Source: Cynocephalus volans
Lineage: Eukaryota; Chordata; Mammalia; Dermoptera; Cynocephalidae
Length of the DNA: 64,000 nt
Direction: 5' to 3'
Assembly: GCF_027409185.1 (NCBI RefSeq)
Contig: NC_084462.1
Location: 157,839,490 to 157,903,489, forward strand
The notes beneath the pieces are model-generated. The model ran no database searches and was not told the origin of the DNA. It was given only the letters and a program-made list of their open reading frames with translations. A program made the translations under genes and the position numbers. This document shows, piece after piece, positions 12,246 to 23,300 of this stretch. Position 1 is the stretch's first letter. Each line of letters starts with the position of its first letter.

Positions 12246-12696
12246 TTCCATGCTATCACCTGGGGAGAGAGACTTGGTAACCAATAGTGTGCGGTGAGTA
12301 GGCAAAAATTCAGGACTCAGGTGCTCTCTGTACACTATGCAAATGTATACGAGTCACCCATGTTTTATTTCCTATCCCTGAGTGTAAAGGACTATGTCTC
12401 TGGGTAAAAGACCATCTATCTTTCATTGAGGCTTACTACATGCTGGTCATTGTGGGAGAACCATGGAAAGTTTTTTTTTTTTTAAATGGCCCCTGTCACC
12501 AAAGATCCCACAAGTTTGTTGAGGAACTGGCTGCTCATGTGCATGGAGGAATAAGACGATAGTGCCAGGCGGTGGTGGCAATGCCGTCTGTGTAAAGAGG
12601 GTGAGGACAAGGTGCAGACTAGGCTGGTCACAGGAAAGAAGGTTCCAAGGATAGGATATGAGCTGGACCCAAGGGCTGTAAATGCTGATGAGACCA

Positions 12697-12862
12697 GGGC
12701 CGGCCCGTGGCTCACTCGGGAGAGTGCGGTGCTGATAACACCAAGGCCACAGATTCGGATCCTGTATAGGGATGGCCGGTTAGCTCACTGGGTGAGCATG
12801 GTGCTGACAACACCAAGTCAAGAGTTAAGATCCCCTTACCGGTCATCTTTAAAAAAAAAAAA
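12697..12862 (+). mobile_element. Dimeric tRNA-Ile-derived SINE (CYN-like)
   Basis: Two tandem tRNA-like units: the first begins GGCCGGCCCGTGGCTCACTC and the second GGCCGGTTAGCTCACTGGG, each followed by a GTGCTGATAACACC or GTGCTGACAACACC anticodon-stem region, then an A-tail. It is bracketed by a 17-bp direct repeat (12680-12696 and 12863-12879, AAATGCTGATGAGACCA), a clean target-site duplication. The unit resembles tRNA-Ile, which I recall as the source of flying-lemur CYN SINEs. Confidence 0.85.
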
Positions 12863-13289
12863 AAATGCTGATGAGACCAAGGCCCCCACCGAGCCCAGAA
12901 TGAAGTGGCTCAAGCTCTGCAGGGTGGGGCAAGGAGCTCTGAGACACATGGCGGCGGCGGGGGCGTGTGGGGGCAGGAGAGAGGGCAAGCTTGGTGTCCA
13001 TGAAGAAGTGGCCAGGCCAGTGGCCTCTGATAATGGGAAAATGCCAGATCTTGGAGATTCCAGTGAAGAGGCGGTGTGGACCTCTGTAGTCCTTCAGCCA
13101 ACTCTCCACACTCTCAGAACCAGCAGGGAGGGGGAGAAGGATGAATGGACCAGCCTCAGGAGCTGCCCCACTGGGACATGATTTAAAGGGCACTGAGTTA
13201 CTGTTGTTTATCCCCATCCTCTCTCATTTAGGGGGATCAGAAAACTTTTTGAGTCTTCAAGAACTGCTTATCTACATGTAAATAACCCT

Positions 13290-13450
13290 GGAAGTCTGAA
13301 GCTGGTGGTGCCGTCTCAGCTGTGCACAAGAATTGACTGCAGATTCTTATTCTTAACGTCTGGGTGCAGCGTGAGTATCTGGATCTACTAAACACCTTCC
13401 AGGTGATTCCGGTGACACCGCCCCTCCAGACTGAAGGGTCACTGAGAGCA
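13290..13450 (+). mobile_element. Possible hAT MER-type fragment
   Basis: ACTGCAGATTCTTATTCTTA and CTTCCAGGTGATTCCGGTGA resemble the body of MER5/MER20-type elements. Weak and diverged. Confidence 0.35.
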
Positions 13451-13959
13451 TTCGGATGGGGAGCCTTTAGCCCGGTTTTCATCCCCAATCCACCACTTTC
13501 CTCAGTGAAGTTGGGCAAACCATCCTTTCTCATGAAGATATGAGGAGACTGAGGACAAGAGGACAGTTTAGAGCCAGGAAGGACTTACTGACACTTAGGG
13601 GAAGATTCATGGTCAGCTGATATGGGGGGTGGGGAAGGACATGAACCAGAACCCCTCATTCTTGTAACCCCTCAACCTCTCTTCCCCTTCCGCCAAAGAG
13701 TACCTGCCCTCCTAGTAGTGAGAGTGAACCTAAGCCACCGAGCTGACCTCTGCAAAGGGGTAGTAGGGACAGGGGAGGAGGCCCAGAGAAGAAGGGGACA
13801 TGGGAGGGGGTGCCCGTGGCCGGGAACTCCAGTTTGTTTGTTTTAAGTCTGAAACCTAGGGAGATAATCTTTCTGGTTAACAAAAAGGTGATGAGTTATT
13901 GAAGAGACGGAGAAGGGCAGATGGCAAGGGGGGCAGGACAGGGGCTGTGGCTGTGTGCA

Positions 13960-14075
13960 CTCTGGGGGTGATCCTAGTACCCAGGGGTCCTTGTGAGGGT
14001 TAAATGAACTAGTACTTAAATGGGAAATATTCAGCCCAAAGTAAGTACTCAGTAAATGTTAGCTATTAATAAAAT
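13960..14075 (+). mobile_element. MIR SINE 3' part
   Basis: GTGAGGGTTAAATGAACTAG and AAAGTAAGTACTCAGTAAAT then GTTAGCTATTAATAAAATT. Confidence 0.7.
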
Positions 14076-14734
14076 TGGCCTCTCCCTAGGGTCTCCTGGA
14101 CCATCCTAATTCTAGGGTCGTACCTGAGACTTGGGTTCCCCACACAGAGGGCTTGACCTTGACTTGTCCAGCTCATCTGGAAGGAAAAGTCGGGTACAGA
14201 GTGCTGGCCTAGCAAGTCAGGACAGCAGTAGGTGACCCCAGGCTAGTTCTGCAAGCCTGGTAGTGAGCAGTGGGATGGAGAGTCAGAAAGACAAAGCTGG
14301 TTCTTTTCAAACCCTTTGCCCAGTTGCCAAGGAAAACTTTGCCCAGCCTCAAACTGCTGAGCCTCTGCCGTTTGGCAGGGGAAACCAAAACATGTGAGTA
14401 ATGAGTCATGGGACAGGACAAAGGCCACACACTCCCCCATCAGACAAGACGTGCAGCTGGGGAGGGGACCTGAGAATCCCCACCCACCAGCCAGCATTCA
14501 CAACCCCTCCACTGCCCCTGCTTGGCCCCAAAGCAAGGCTGACATTTGCTTTGCACGCACAGCAAGAACAGAGGCACTGGCTGTCTACCGGCTGCACTTT
14601 GGGGGTAGTGGATGGTCCTTCCAACCTTGCATCTCTCCTCTTGCCCATCCCAGAACAGAGTAGGTGGAAGGAGCCTAGGGATGGTCCAGTCTGGGTCCCT
14701 CACCACCATCTCACAAATAGCCAATGATAGTGAT

Positions 14735-14945
14735 GACGGCACTGGCTGGTATTGAGCACTTACATTGTCAATCATTGTGCGAAGGGCTTTATGTGAATTG
14801 TTACCTCATCTCCACAATAACCCCGTAAGGCAGTACTACCATTATCTCCACTGTCCAGGGAGTCAGGTCACTGTCCATGGCCGCACAGCTAGGAAAGGTG
14901 GATCTGGGATTTAAGTCCAGACAGTCTGGCTCCAGAGAGCCTGAT
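14735..14945 (-). mobile_element. MIR SINE, antisense
   Basis: TATTGAGCACTTACATTGTC, CATCTCCACAATAACCCCGT and CCAGACAGTCTGGCTCCAGA, close to full length. Confidence 0.75.
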
Positions 14946-15489
14946 TCTCCCTGCTACCCCAAACAGCCTGTCCGTGTCCCCTGCTGTGACATTGATGACC
15001 AAAGAGATGATTCCCGGATGCCCCCTGACCCAAGCCAGGTTGGTGCTCCTGTGTGTGTTCTTTAGCACCCTTGGGTTTCAAGCTTCATTCTTTCTAGTCC
15101 TGATGCTTTCTGCTTCTCTCCTTCACACTCAAGAGCTAGCACTCCCTCCTGAAACAAGGAAGGTCCAGGGATGGCGAAGGGGTGTGGAGAAAAGGCTTGG
15201 TGCTGCTCTAGGTTTCCATGACAACAGCCTCCTTGTTACTGCCTCTGTGTGCCGTCTGAGAAGGCCAAGGAGGGGGTGAGCTGGGAGGGGGGAGGATCTC
15301 CTCTTCTCTTTTCCTCCCTCACCTGCCCTGCAGGCTGGGCAGCCGGGTTAAGCTGGATGCCTGCACCTGACCAGCCTGCTGGATGGAATTCCCAGCTTAG
15401 AGGCTGGGTCCTTGTAGCTGGGGGTCCTCCCTGGCAGTACAATAGCCTGAGCCAGGCCTCCAAACAACAACCTTCTCCCCAAATCCCAA

Positions 15490-15606
15490 AGGCTATGAAC
15501 TCCCTGAAGAGGACCTCATGTTTGCACTTCCAGGGCCTATCCAGGGCCTGGCAAGAGTAGATACTCAGTGAATTCTTGTTGAATGAATGAATGAGTGAAC
15601 GAACCA
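15490..15606 (+). mobile_element. LINE L2 3' terminus
   Basis: AGTAGATACTCAGTGAATTC followed by TTGTTGAATGAATGAATGAG, the characteristic L2 end. Confidence 0.55.
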
Positions 15607-16689
15607 GTGATCCATCCTACATTCTAGCCACGACTATTCACTTTCTCTTTCCCAGAACGCTATTCTCAGTGTCCCTCTGGGTCTTTGCCAATATGACTCC
15701 CTCTGTCCTCACCTCCCCTCTGCACAGTGCTACCTCCCACACCTCTTTCACATCTCAGCTTTGAGGTCACTTCATTCTGTTCAAAAGACACCATCAAGAA
15801 AATAAAAAGACAAGCAACAGGCTGGGAGAAACTATCTGCAAAACACACATCTGACAAAGGACATGCATCTGAGCCTAAAATGAGGAAAGGGGCCCTGTGG
15901 GATGATGCTGCCGGTGAGGGGGGTCCTGGGTCCCTAAGTGTTGTGGTCTCTCCACTGCGTTTGTTCTTTTACAGCATCCCTGGGGCTGAGTGGAGACTCC
16001 AGGCCTGACTTAACCTTCCCTGGAGAACTGACTCAGGTAGGAAGTCTCCCTGGGACCTTTAGAACTGCAGTTTCCTTCCCACACCTTGTACCACTGGCCT
16101 CCCTAGTGCGGGCTCCCCCCTGTGTCCACCAGCAGCACCGCAGCTTCCTGCACAGCTGCCCTAGAGCCTGAGGCAGCACGGATGCCTGCTCCACCCACCA
16201 GGAGACCCTGAATGTGCCACTGCAGTCCTCTGATGCTCCGGCAGAAGGCTTACTGTCAAAGTGTGCTGTGTTCAGTGTAAACTATTATAAGTTGACATCT
16301 GGCTAAACATGTTAGCAAATGTGTTCATCAGGGAGCTGGGGTGGAGATGATGAACCCATGGGCAGCCTGGGCAGAACAAGGGGAAGCAGGAAGTAGGGAA
16401 ACATAGAAAGATAGACAGGAGACCCCCTGTTCTTGTTAGACCCTAACCCGGAGGGTGGGAGTGTGAAAAGTTTCTGTGTTCTCCTTCCTTGGCCAGGACT
16501 GATCTCATTATGCTCTCTAGCTCTATTTTTGTGAGTGAGCACGTGGAGCCCTGGGCTCGCAGGCCACTCCCATCTTCTGCACTCCAGCCCTTTACCTTCA
16601 TTCCCTTCTCCATCCCCATCTGCCACCCCTCCCTGGCTCCTGAAACCATTCCACTGTGCCCCCTGGAACTCCACGTCCACGTTTTATTT

Positions 16690-16910
16690 TACAGATACTT
16701 ATGCGACACTTCCTGTGTTCCAGGCAGTGTTCCACATGATTGACAAATCTTAACTCATTCACTCCTCTTAACAGCCCTGTGAAGTGGGTTCTAATGGCTG
16801 CTGCTTCTGCATTTTACAGAGGAGTAAAGCAAGGCAGGGAGAGCTTAAGTACCTTGCCCAAGGTCGCCCAGCGAATAAGTATTGGAGCTGGGCCCAGTGT
16901 CACAGAGCCC
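16690..16910 (-). mobile_element. MIR SINE, antisense
   Basis: CCTGTGTTCCAGGCAGTGTT, GCATTTTACAGAGGAGTAAA and TACCTTGCCCAAGGTCGCCC. Confidence 0.75.
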
Positions 16911-17149
16911 ATGATGCCCAGAGACACCCCAGCTCCTCTGCGCCTGCTCACTGAGAACGGAAACGTGACACCCCCCGGACCGCTTCCCTTACCAGCCTCC
17001 CAGAGAGCGGGTCCTGCTTCTCCCTCCACACCGCTGGCCTGGGGATGGAGAGATGTCTTTCTTGCTCCTCTTTGCAACCTCCACATTCTTCCTCCCTCCG
17101 CCACTAGAGCCCCATCCTGGACCTGTGGTTGTCACCCTAGACATCCCGC

Positions 17150-19355
17150 TGCTCCTCTCTGACACAGTCATCAAGGACTCCCCCAGGCCACTCCTCCTCC
17201 GTCCTGGAAGAGTTTAGTTCCTGCCTCACTGTCCCTCCAGTACCATTTCCGTCTTCATTCTTGCTGATCCACATATCCACAAAGATGGTCCTTCCAACAC
17301 TCTGGCCTCGCAGTTCCTTGACCTCCCTACTCAGCCACTCACTCCCAGGGTCATGGCCTAGACCTTAGCACTACCAATAACTGCAACCTCTCTCTAATCT
17401 CAGTGACAAACCTCCCACTTTCCGACGGCCACTCCAGTCACACCCTCTGGTACTCAACAGTTCCCTACCCCACTTGGAACTCCAACACCTCTCACTGTCC
17501 TCACCCGTCTTATGTCTACCCGGTGCAAACTCCATGGGCAACCATTAAAATTACCCCCTTGCACACACCACAGCCCTCTTGCCTCATGTTCATACTCGCT
17601 TGGGAAAACCTCTACCCCAGTGAAAAGTTCCGCCGCACCTGCAACCGCACAGATGGCTATAGCACAACGAGTCTGCCTCCTGTCACTGTAAATTCAGGAC
17701 CATGAACTTCAGTGAGCCTCAGTGCTGCCTGGCGGTCCCATTACATTCCCCCTAACCCACTCACTCTTTCACTCCCCTGGATTTCTATTTCTACCTTTTT
17801 TCCTGACCTCAAACATCCAGCATCTGCCCACCATCACCATCTCACATTCAGCCAAGACTTTGTTCCCGCCTTTACTGAGGATGTAGAAGCAGTGAGGGCA
17901 GAACGTCCCAGAGCTCCCGCCACCACACCTGCCGACCCGCCGGCCCCTGTGCACGTGCGCTGCCTTCCCTCCCGCTCCAGGAGCCAGCCATCCGGCTCTC
18001 AGCAGAGGCCAGCGTCTCCACTTGGGCGCTAGTTCCCAATCCCTCCTGCTGTCTAACGTTGCTCCAGTGATGCCGCCCTCTCTCCTCCATCGCCAAGTGT
18101 TTTCTCTACTGGACCATCACCATTAGCAGACAGTGCTGTCTCTCCCATTCCAACCACGTCCATCTCTAGTTGCCCTTCCAAAGAGTTCTTTGTGCCCTCC
18201 GGCTCCAATCCCTCTCCTGTCATTCTCTCTTGAACCTTTTCCAATCTGGCCACCAATAACCCGTCCGTTGCCTCAACCATGGCTCATTCTCAGTTGTCGT
18301 CTTACTTGACCACATCAACACAACTGGTTCCTCCCTTCTAGAAACGTTTCTGTTGTTCGGCTTCCAGGACACTACCCTACTCTGCTTTTGCCTTCCTCAC
18401 TGGCTGCTCCTCCTTGTCCCTTTTCTGTTTCCTCCCAACCTCTATACACTGGAGTGCCCACGGCTCACACCGTGAACCTCTCTCTTCTCTCTCAATCCAG
18501 TCCTTTGCCTCTGAGAGTCATCTACATGCTGGTGACTTTGCGTCTCATTTATGTCTCAGTATCTCCTCTGACCTGCAGACTTGCATGTCCAACTGCTTGA
18601 CATCTCCACTTGGCATGTCCAGAACTGAGCTCCTGATCACCCCCGCCGCCACTCTGTGCTTTCCACCCAGCACTTCCTGTCCTCGCCACCCAATAGCAGC
18701 AACTCCATTTTCCCAGCGGCTCAGACCAAAAGCCTTAGAACTTCATTCATTCATGTTCCCCACCCTATCCGTTAGCAACTCTTTTTGGCTCCATGTTCAA
18801 AATATTTCCAATATCTGACCACTTCTCACTACCTCAACTGCTCCTAGCCCGGTCCAGGCTTCCAGGACCTCTGCTGGATCCTGACGGACCCCTCTTTCTG
18901 CTTCTCTGCTTGTTCGCACCACCCACCCCATCTATTCTCAATGCATGGATCTATGTGATCTGTTTAAAATGCAGATCATTTCACGTCACTCCTTGGCTCA
19001 ACCCCCCTACCCCATGCCCTTCACTCCTCTGACCAGCCACACTGGCCTGTCTGCTGTCCCTCAGCACTGGGGCAAGGCTGCACCCCAGGGCCTGTTTCTC
19101 TGCCTGAAGTGCCCTTTCCCCATAACTATATGGTTTGCTCTCTCTCTTCAAGTCCTTGCTCAAATGTCATCCTCTCAGGGAGGCCTTCCCTAACCACCCT
19201 CTAACTTGACCCTCCTCCCCGCACTGTTCCTCCCACTGGAATCCTACAAAGGAGGGATTTTTATCTTGTCCACTGATGTATTACTAGCATCAATTTGGCA
19301 CAAAGCAGTTGCTCACCAAATATTTGAATGAATGAGTGAATGAGTGAGTGAGTCT
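17150..19355 (+). mobile_element. Long, decayed LINE L2 copy with reverse-transcriptase remnants
   Basis: The segment around 18,290-18,660 keeps pieces of a CR1/L2-type reverse transcriptase in shifted frames, such as GFQDTTL, HLHAGDFASHLCLS (where a YADD motif would stand) and MSRTELLI. Downstream are typical L2 3' phrases (GACCACTTCTCACTACC, CTCAAATGTCATCCTCTCAG) and the terminal TGAATGAA-type repeats at about 19,325-19,352. Frameshifts and stops make it non-coding. Confidence 0.7.
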
Positions 19356-20169
19356 ACTTTTCTTAAATGAGGGTGAAGAGTTTCTAGGGTGAGGTGAGGT
19401 CTGGAGCCAAAATGAATGATCTTCTCAGATCTGAACAACCTTGCAGACAAGTTCAAGCAGCCACCAGTTGCCTCCAGTCTTCAATGGCTCTTTGCACACT
19501 TATCCATGCCCGAAGAAGCCAGTGACCGTGCATTTGACTCTAGCCTAAAAGCTTAGCTCACTGATTTGGCTCAGGTCCCTGGGCAAGTGCTGATCTCCCT
19601 GGTTCAAATGCAAGGCAGGACGGGGAGGTTTACAGAGTCACTGCTATGTGCCAGGCACTCCACATCCTTAGGAGCTGTGGCCTTTCCCTGGAACTGGATT
19701 GGAGACTTGAAAAATGTAGAGATGATCCCCAGTGAGCCCCATCCTCACGGGCATCCTGTGAGCACAGCGGTTCTTTTCTTCCAAACGGCACATTTATACT
19801 CTGAGGTCTGACCCACCTTTGCGAGATTTGTTAATTTGTAAACAAGAAAAGCTTCACAAGGTAGATGTAGGAAGACCGATTTGGATGTGCATTTGACAAC
19901 TCTTTTTAAAGAGATCAGGTGATACAAAATGAGAACGCTCCCAGGGAACCTGAGCTGCCCTGTCGTCACCGCGCAGGTATGAGGCAACTCTCCCCTGCAG
20001 GACAGGGCTGTGTACCATCATATGGGCTGACACTCCTGCCTTGACCAAACAGTTACAAGCCTGGCCAGAGCACCCAGGGCACGTTCTCCTGGCTCCCCGG
20101 CAGGCTTCTGTGTCTTGCAAAGTGAGGGGGAGTCCTCCTGTCTGATTTGGAGACCCCTTTGTTCACCAG
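19356..20169. other. No gene recognised immediately upstream of TMEM63C exon
   Basis: Unique sequence with no CpG cluster or TATA box of note, so it does not look like a housekeeping promoter. It is more likely intron. Confidence 0.4.
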
Positions 20170-20182
20170 GAAGCCTCCCACG
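20170..20182 (+). other. TMEM63C: Probable 5' UTR part of TMEM63C first coding exon
   Basis: A pyrimidine-rich stretch ending CACCAG at 20164-20169 is a plausible splice acceptor 13 nt before the ATG. If correct, transcription starts at an upstream non-coding exon that I could not locate. An alternative is an exon running further upstream without this acceptor. Confidence 0.5.
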
Positions 20183-20332
20183 ATGACCGCCTCACCGGAC
20201 GACATGAGTGTGGTGGGAAAGTTCCACAACATGACAGCTGATGACTGTTTCCAATCTCGGAACACTGTCCTCCAGGGGCAGCCCTTTGGGGGTGTCCCCA
20301 CCGTGCTGTTCCTCAACATCATCTTGTGGGTG
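20183..20332 (+). CDS. TMEM63C: TMEM63C coding exon 1 (residues 1-50)
   Basis: The start ATG at 20183 opens the family's MTASPDD-type N-terminus, followed by the conserved stretch [13 protein letters not shown]. The exon ends in phase 0 inside the first membrane helix, at donor GTGAGTGC. A likely acceptor (pyrimidines then CACCAG) ends at 20169, leaving 13 nt of 5' UTR in this exon and implying at least one upstream non-coding exon. Confidence 0.93.
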
Positions 20333-23300
20333 GTGAGTGCTGGGCACTGTGGGGAGCAGACAATGAGGTCTCAGCCAGGGTGGATGGTTGAACTTTCACC
20401 AGTGATGCGATGGGGCACCAGTTGTCTGAGCCGATGCCAGTCACAGTGATGCTAACTCCCTGTGTGTCAGTCCTGCTCAGGGCGGCCCGGATGGGTGGGC
20501 CTCCGGGAACAGGCAGAATTCCTGGAATTCTCTTCCATGCACCATTGTCCAAAGGCCCATCTGGCTGGCACCCTTGGGCCTCCCTTCCCTTTCCCCTTGC
20601 TGAAGTCTGCAAGAGGCATTCTTGTCCCATGGTTCTAAATGTGCCGCTGGCTCCTTCATTCAACAAATTCTAAATATCCACTCTGTGCAAGGAAGCTGTG
20701 GGTACGGAAAAGCCAGAGTTGAAACAGAAGGCCCCTCCTACAACAGAGCTTACCTTCTAGTCGGGGAGCTCCCTGGGGACCTCAGGGACAGGGTGTCCCC
20801 CATGGGAATGCCTGGGCCAGCCAAGGGGAAGGCATCGTGAGTTCTGTCCCACATTGCTCTCCCTGGCCCGTAGCTTGTCCTTGTGGTTTACTCCTTCCTC
20901 CGGAAAGCTGCGTGGGACTACGGGCGCCTGGCTCTGCTGATCCACAATGACAGGTGAGGAAGGGTGGGGGTCAGGATGGGTGGGATGTTTGCTCCTTTGC
21001 AGGGAATGTGCTGCCCTGACCAGGATGCGGCTCTGCCCAGTGCCCAAGCTGCAGCACGCATCTCGTCAGCAGGTGGCATCTCATCACCATCCCTTGCCCT
21101 GTTCTGCCCCTTCCTACAGCAAGGGGACTTACAGCATAGCCATCTCTGCACAAGGCCGCTTTTTTCTCTGGTCTCAGACTTTCTGGGTCCCATGGCTGGA
21201 CTCCCAAGGTGCATTGTGCACCTGGCAGCAGGGGTGATTGCTGCGTGTACCCAGAGCTGTGTGTTCAGCACAGGAGCTGAGGCATGCTTGCTGCTGGGCA
21301 CAGTGGACAGCAGCCCTCAGCCCAGGGAGGGGGAGGGAGCAAGGCAGGCATCTGAGGCCCTTTCTCTCCTTTTCTGTCTCTCACCACCTCTCCTGGCTGG
21401 CAGCCTGACCTCGCTGATCTATGGTGAGCAGAGTGAGAAGACGTCTCCCTCGGAGATTTCCTTGGAGATGGAGCGCAGGGACAAGGTGAGTGCTGGGAGC
21501 CGTCTGGGCCCAGGGGGAGTCCTGGCCCTGGGCAGGCCATCGAGGTGTGCGCAAGAAGGATTAGGGCTCCAATGCAGAGGCTTTGCAGTCAGCCAGACTC
21601 AATCGCCTCCAGCACTGTGACCTTGGCAAATTCCTCAGCCTCCCCAAGACTCAGTTCCCCAACTGAAAGATGAAGATATTAACCATACCTGCCTCCTAGC
21701 GTGCAAAGTACATGTTAGCCAATTCTAATATCTTAGAGAGATTTTTAAAATTAATTTTTCTTCCCAAATCTCCCAGCCCCAATCCTGTCCTCCTCCCCAC
21801 CCCCTCACTCTGAGCCAAGGACTCACCTCCTATTTCCCATAGAAGATTCAAGTCCTTAGGCAGGGATTCCCTAAAGCTCCTGCTTCCCAACCCCGCCCGG
21901 GGGAGCCCAGTCTCCTGCTCCCACCTCTGGCCTCCACCTGGACTTATTCTTTCACCCCCCGTGCTGTGCAGCTCCTGCTGAGCGCCAGCCAGTGGTCTGG
22001 AACTGGGGACTGGACAGTGAACACAATGGACCAAGTCCTGCCTCGTGGCACTTTCCTCCAGGGTAGGGTGACAACCAGATAGATGCAGATAGAATGGTGA
22101 CAAGTACAAAATGGATAAAAAGGGCAAGGAAGGCACTCGACAGCAATGGCAGGAGCTGTGTCATTGTCATCACTGACAGTAGGGGATGGTCTTGGGCAGA
22201 GGGGGACACGTGAGAAGGACCTGAACGCAGTGAGAGAGGAAACAACTCCTTTGCCCCACGACAGTCCTCACGACTGCCTGTCCCCCCACCCATCAAAGTG
22301 GTTTTTGTTGTCCCCATTTCCTCACCTGCCACTCCCTCCACAGCTGGCTCAAATGTGGCATCTGCCCTGTCACTCCACCTGGACAGCCCCCGGGTCATCA
22401 GTGGCCCCTGCCACTAAATCCAGCGGTCTGTCCTCAATTCTCATCTCACCTGATCTCTCAGGAACAACCGACCCTGTCCACTGTTCTTCCTGCTTCTGGG
22501 TTTCCTTCTGCCTCTCTGCCTGCTCCTCCTCTGTCCCCATGCAGGCTCCTCCCCTGCTCCTGGAGTCCCCCCAGCTTATCCCACACCTTCCTCCCCACCC
22601 ACTCTCCCCTCTCTCTCCTGGGCAGTTCGTGCACACCCACTACTTCATTTGCCATTTCTACACGAAATTCTACCTCCCTTGAACTTTTCTCTGGGCTCCA
22701 GTCCCATCTGTCCAGTGGCCTTCAAATACCTCCACATGGATGTTGTAAAGACATTTCAGACTCAGTGTATCCAAAGCATTCCGTGGTATCTGTCCACCCC
22801 CACCTGTTCCCAGGGTCTCAGGCCCTTCCCACCGTTCCCACCTCTCCCTCCTGCATAGACCCCTGAGCACAGCCAATTCATTACCAAGTTGTGCTGTTTT
22901 TACCTTCCTGGTTCTCTCTCCACTTCTCCCACCATCCCCAATCTAGGCCTCCATCAGTCTCTTGCCTGGATGACTGCAGTGGCTCTCACTGATCTCTCTA
23001 TGTGTACACTTGCCCCCCGAATCCTCCTTGCCCCCCATTTTCCTCCTGCATCCAGAGTGATCTCCTGAATGGGGACACATATTCCCCTGCACGAACCTTC
23101 AATGTCTTCCTGGTGCTTTTGAATAAACTGCAGATGCCTCGCCGTGGCCTGGTGGTTTGGCCTTTTTCCCTCCTGTGCAGCCTACCTCTCTCCTCCATCT
23201 CCCCATGCCCAGCCACACTGGTCAACTTTTAGATCCTCAGCAGGGCCACTTCCTTCCCTCCACCGGGTCTTTCCCCTGCTCTTCCCTCTCTGCCTTCCCC

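Larger units (their letters stand above)
14946..17149. other. No gene recognised
   Basis: Apart from the L2 end and the MIR listed separately, this is unique sequence with chance open frames only. Confidence 0.4.
1..20169. other. Region upstream of the first TMEM63C coding exon
   Basis: No coding exon of a recognised family was found on either strand. The stretch holds the dated repeats listed separately. It could be intergenic, or an intron between unseen 5' non-coding TMEM63C exons and the first coding exon. Confidence 0.6.
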
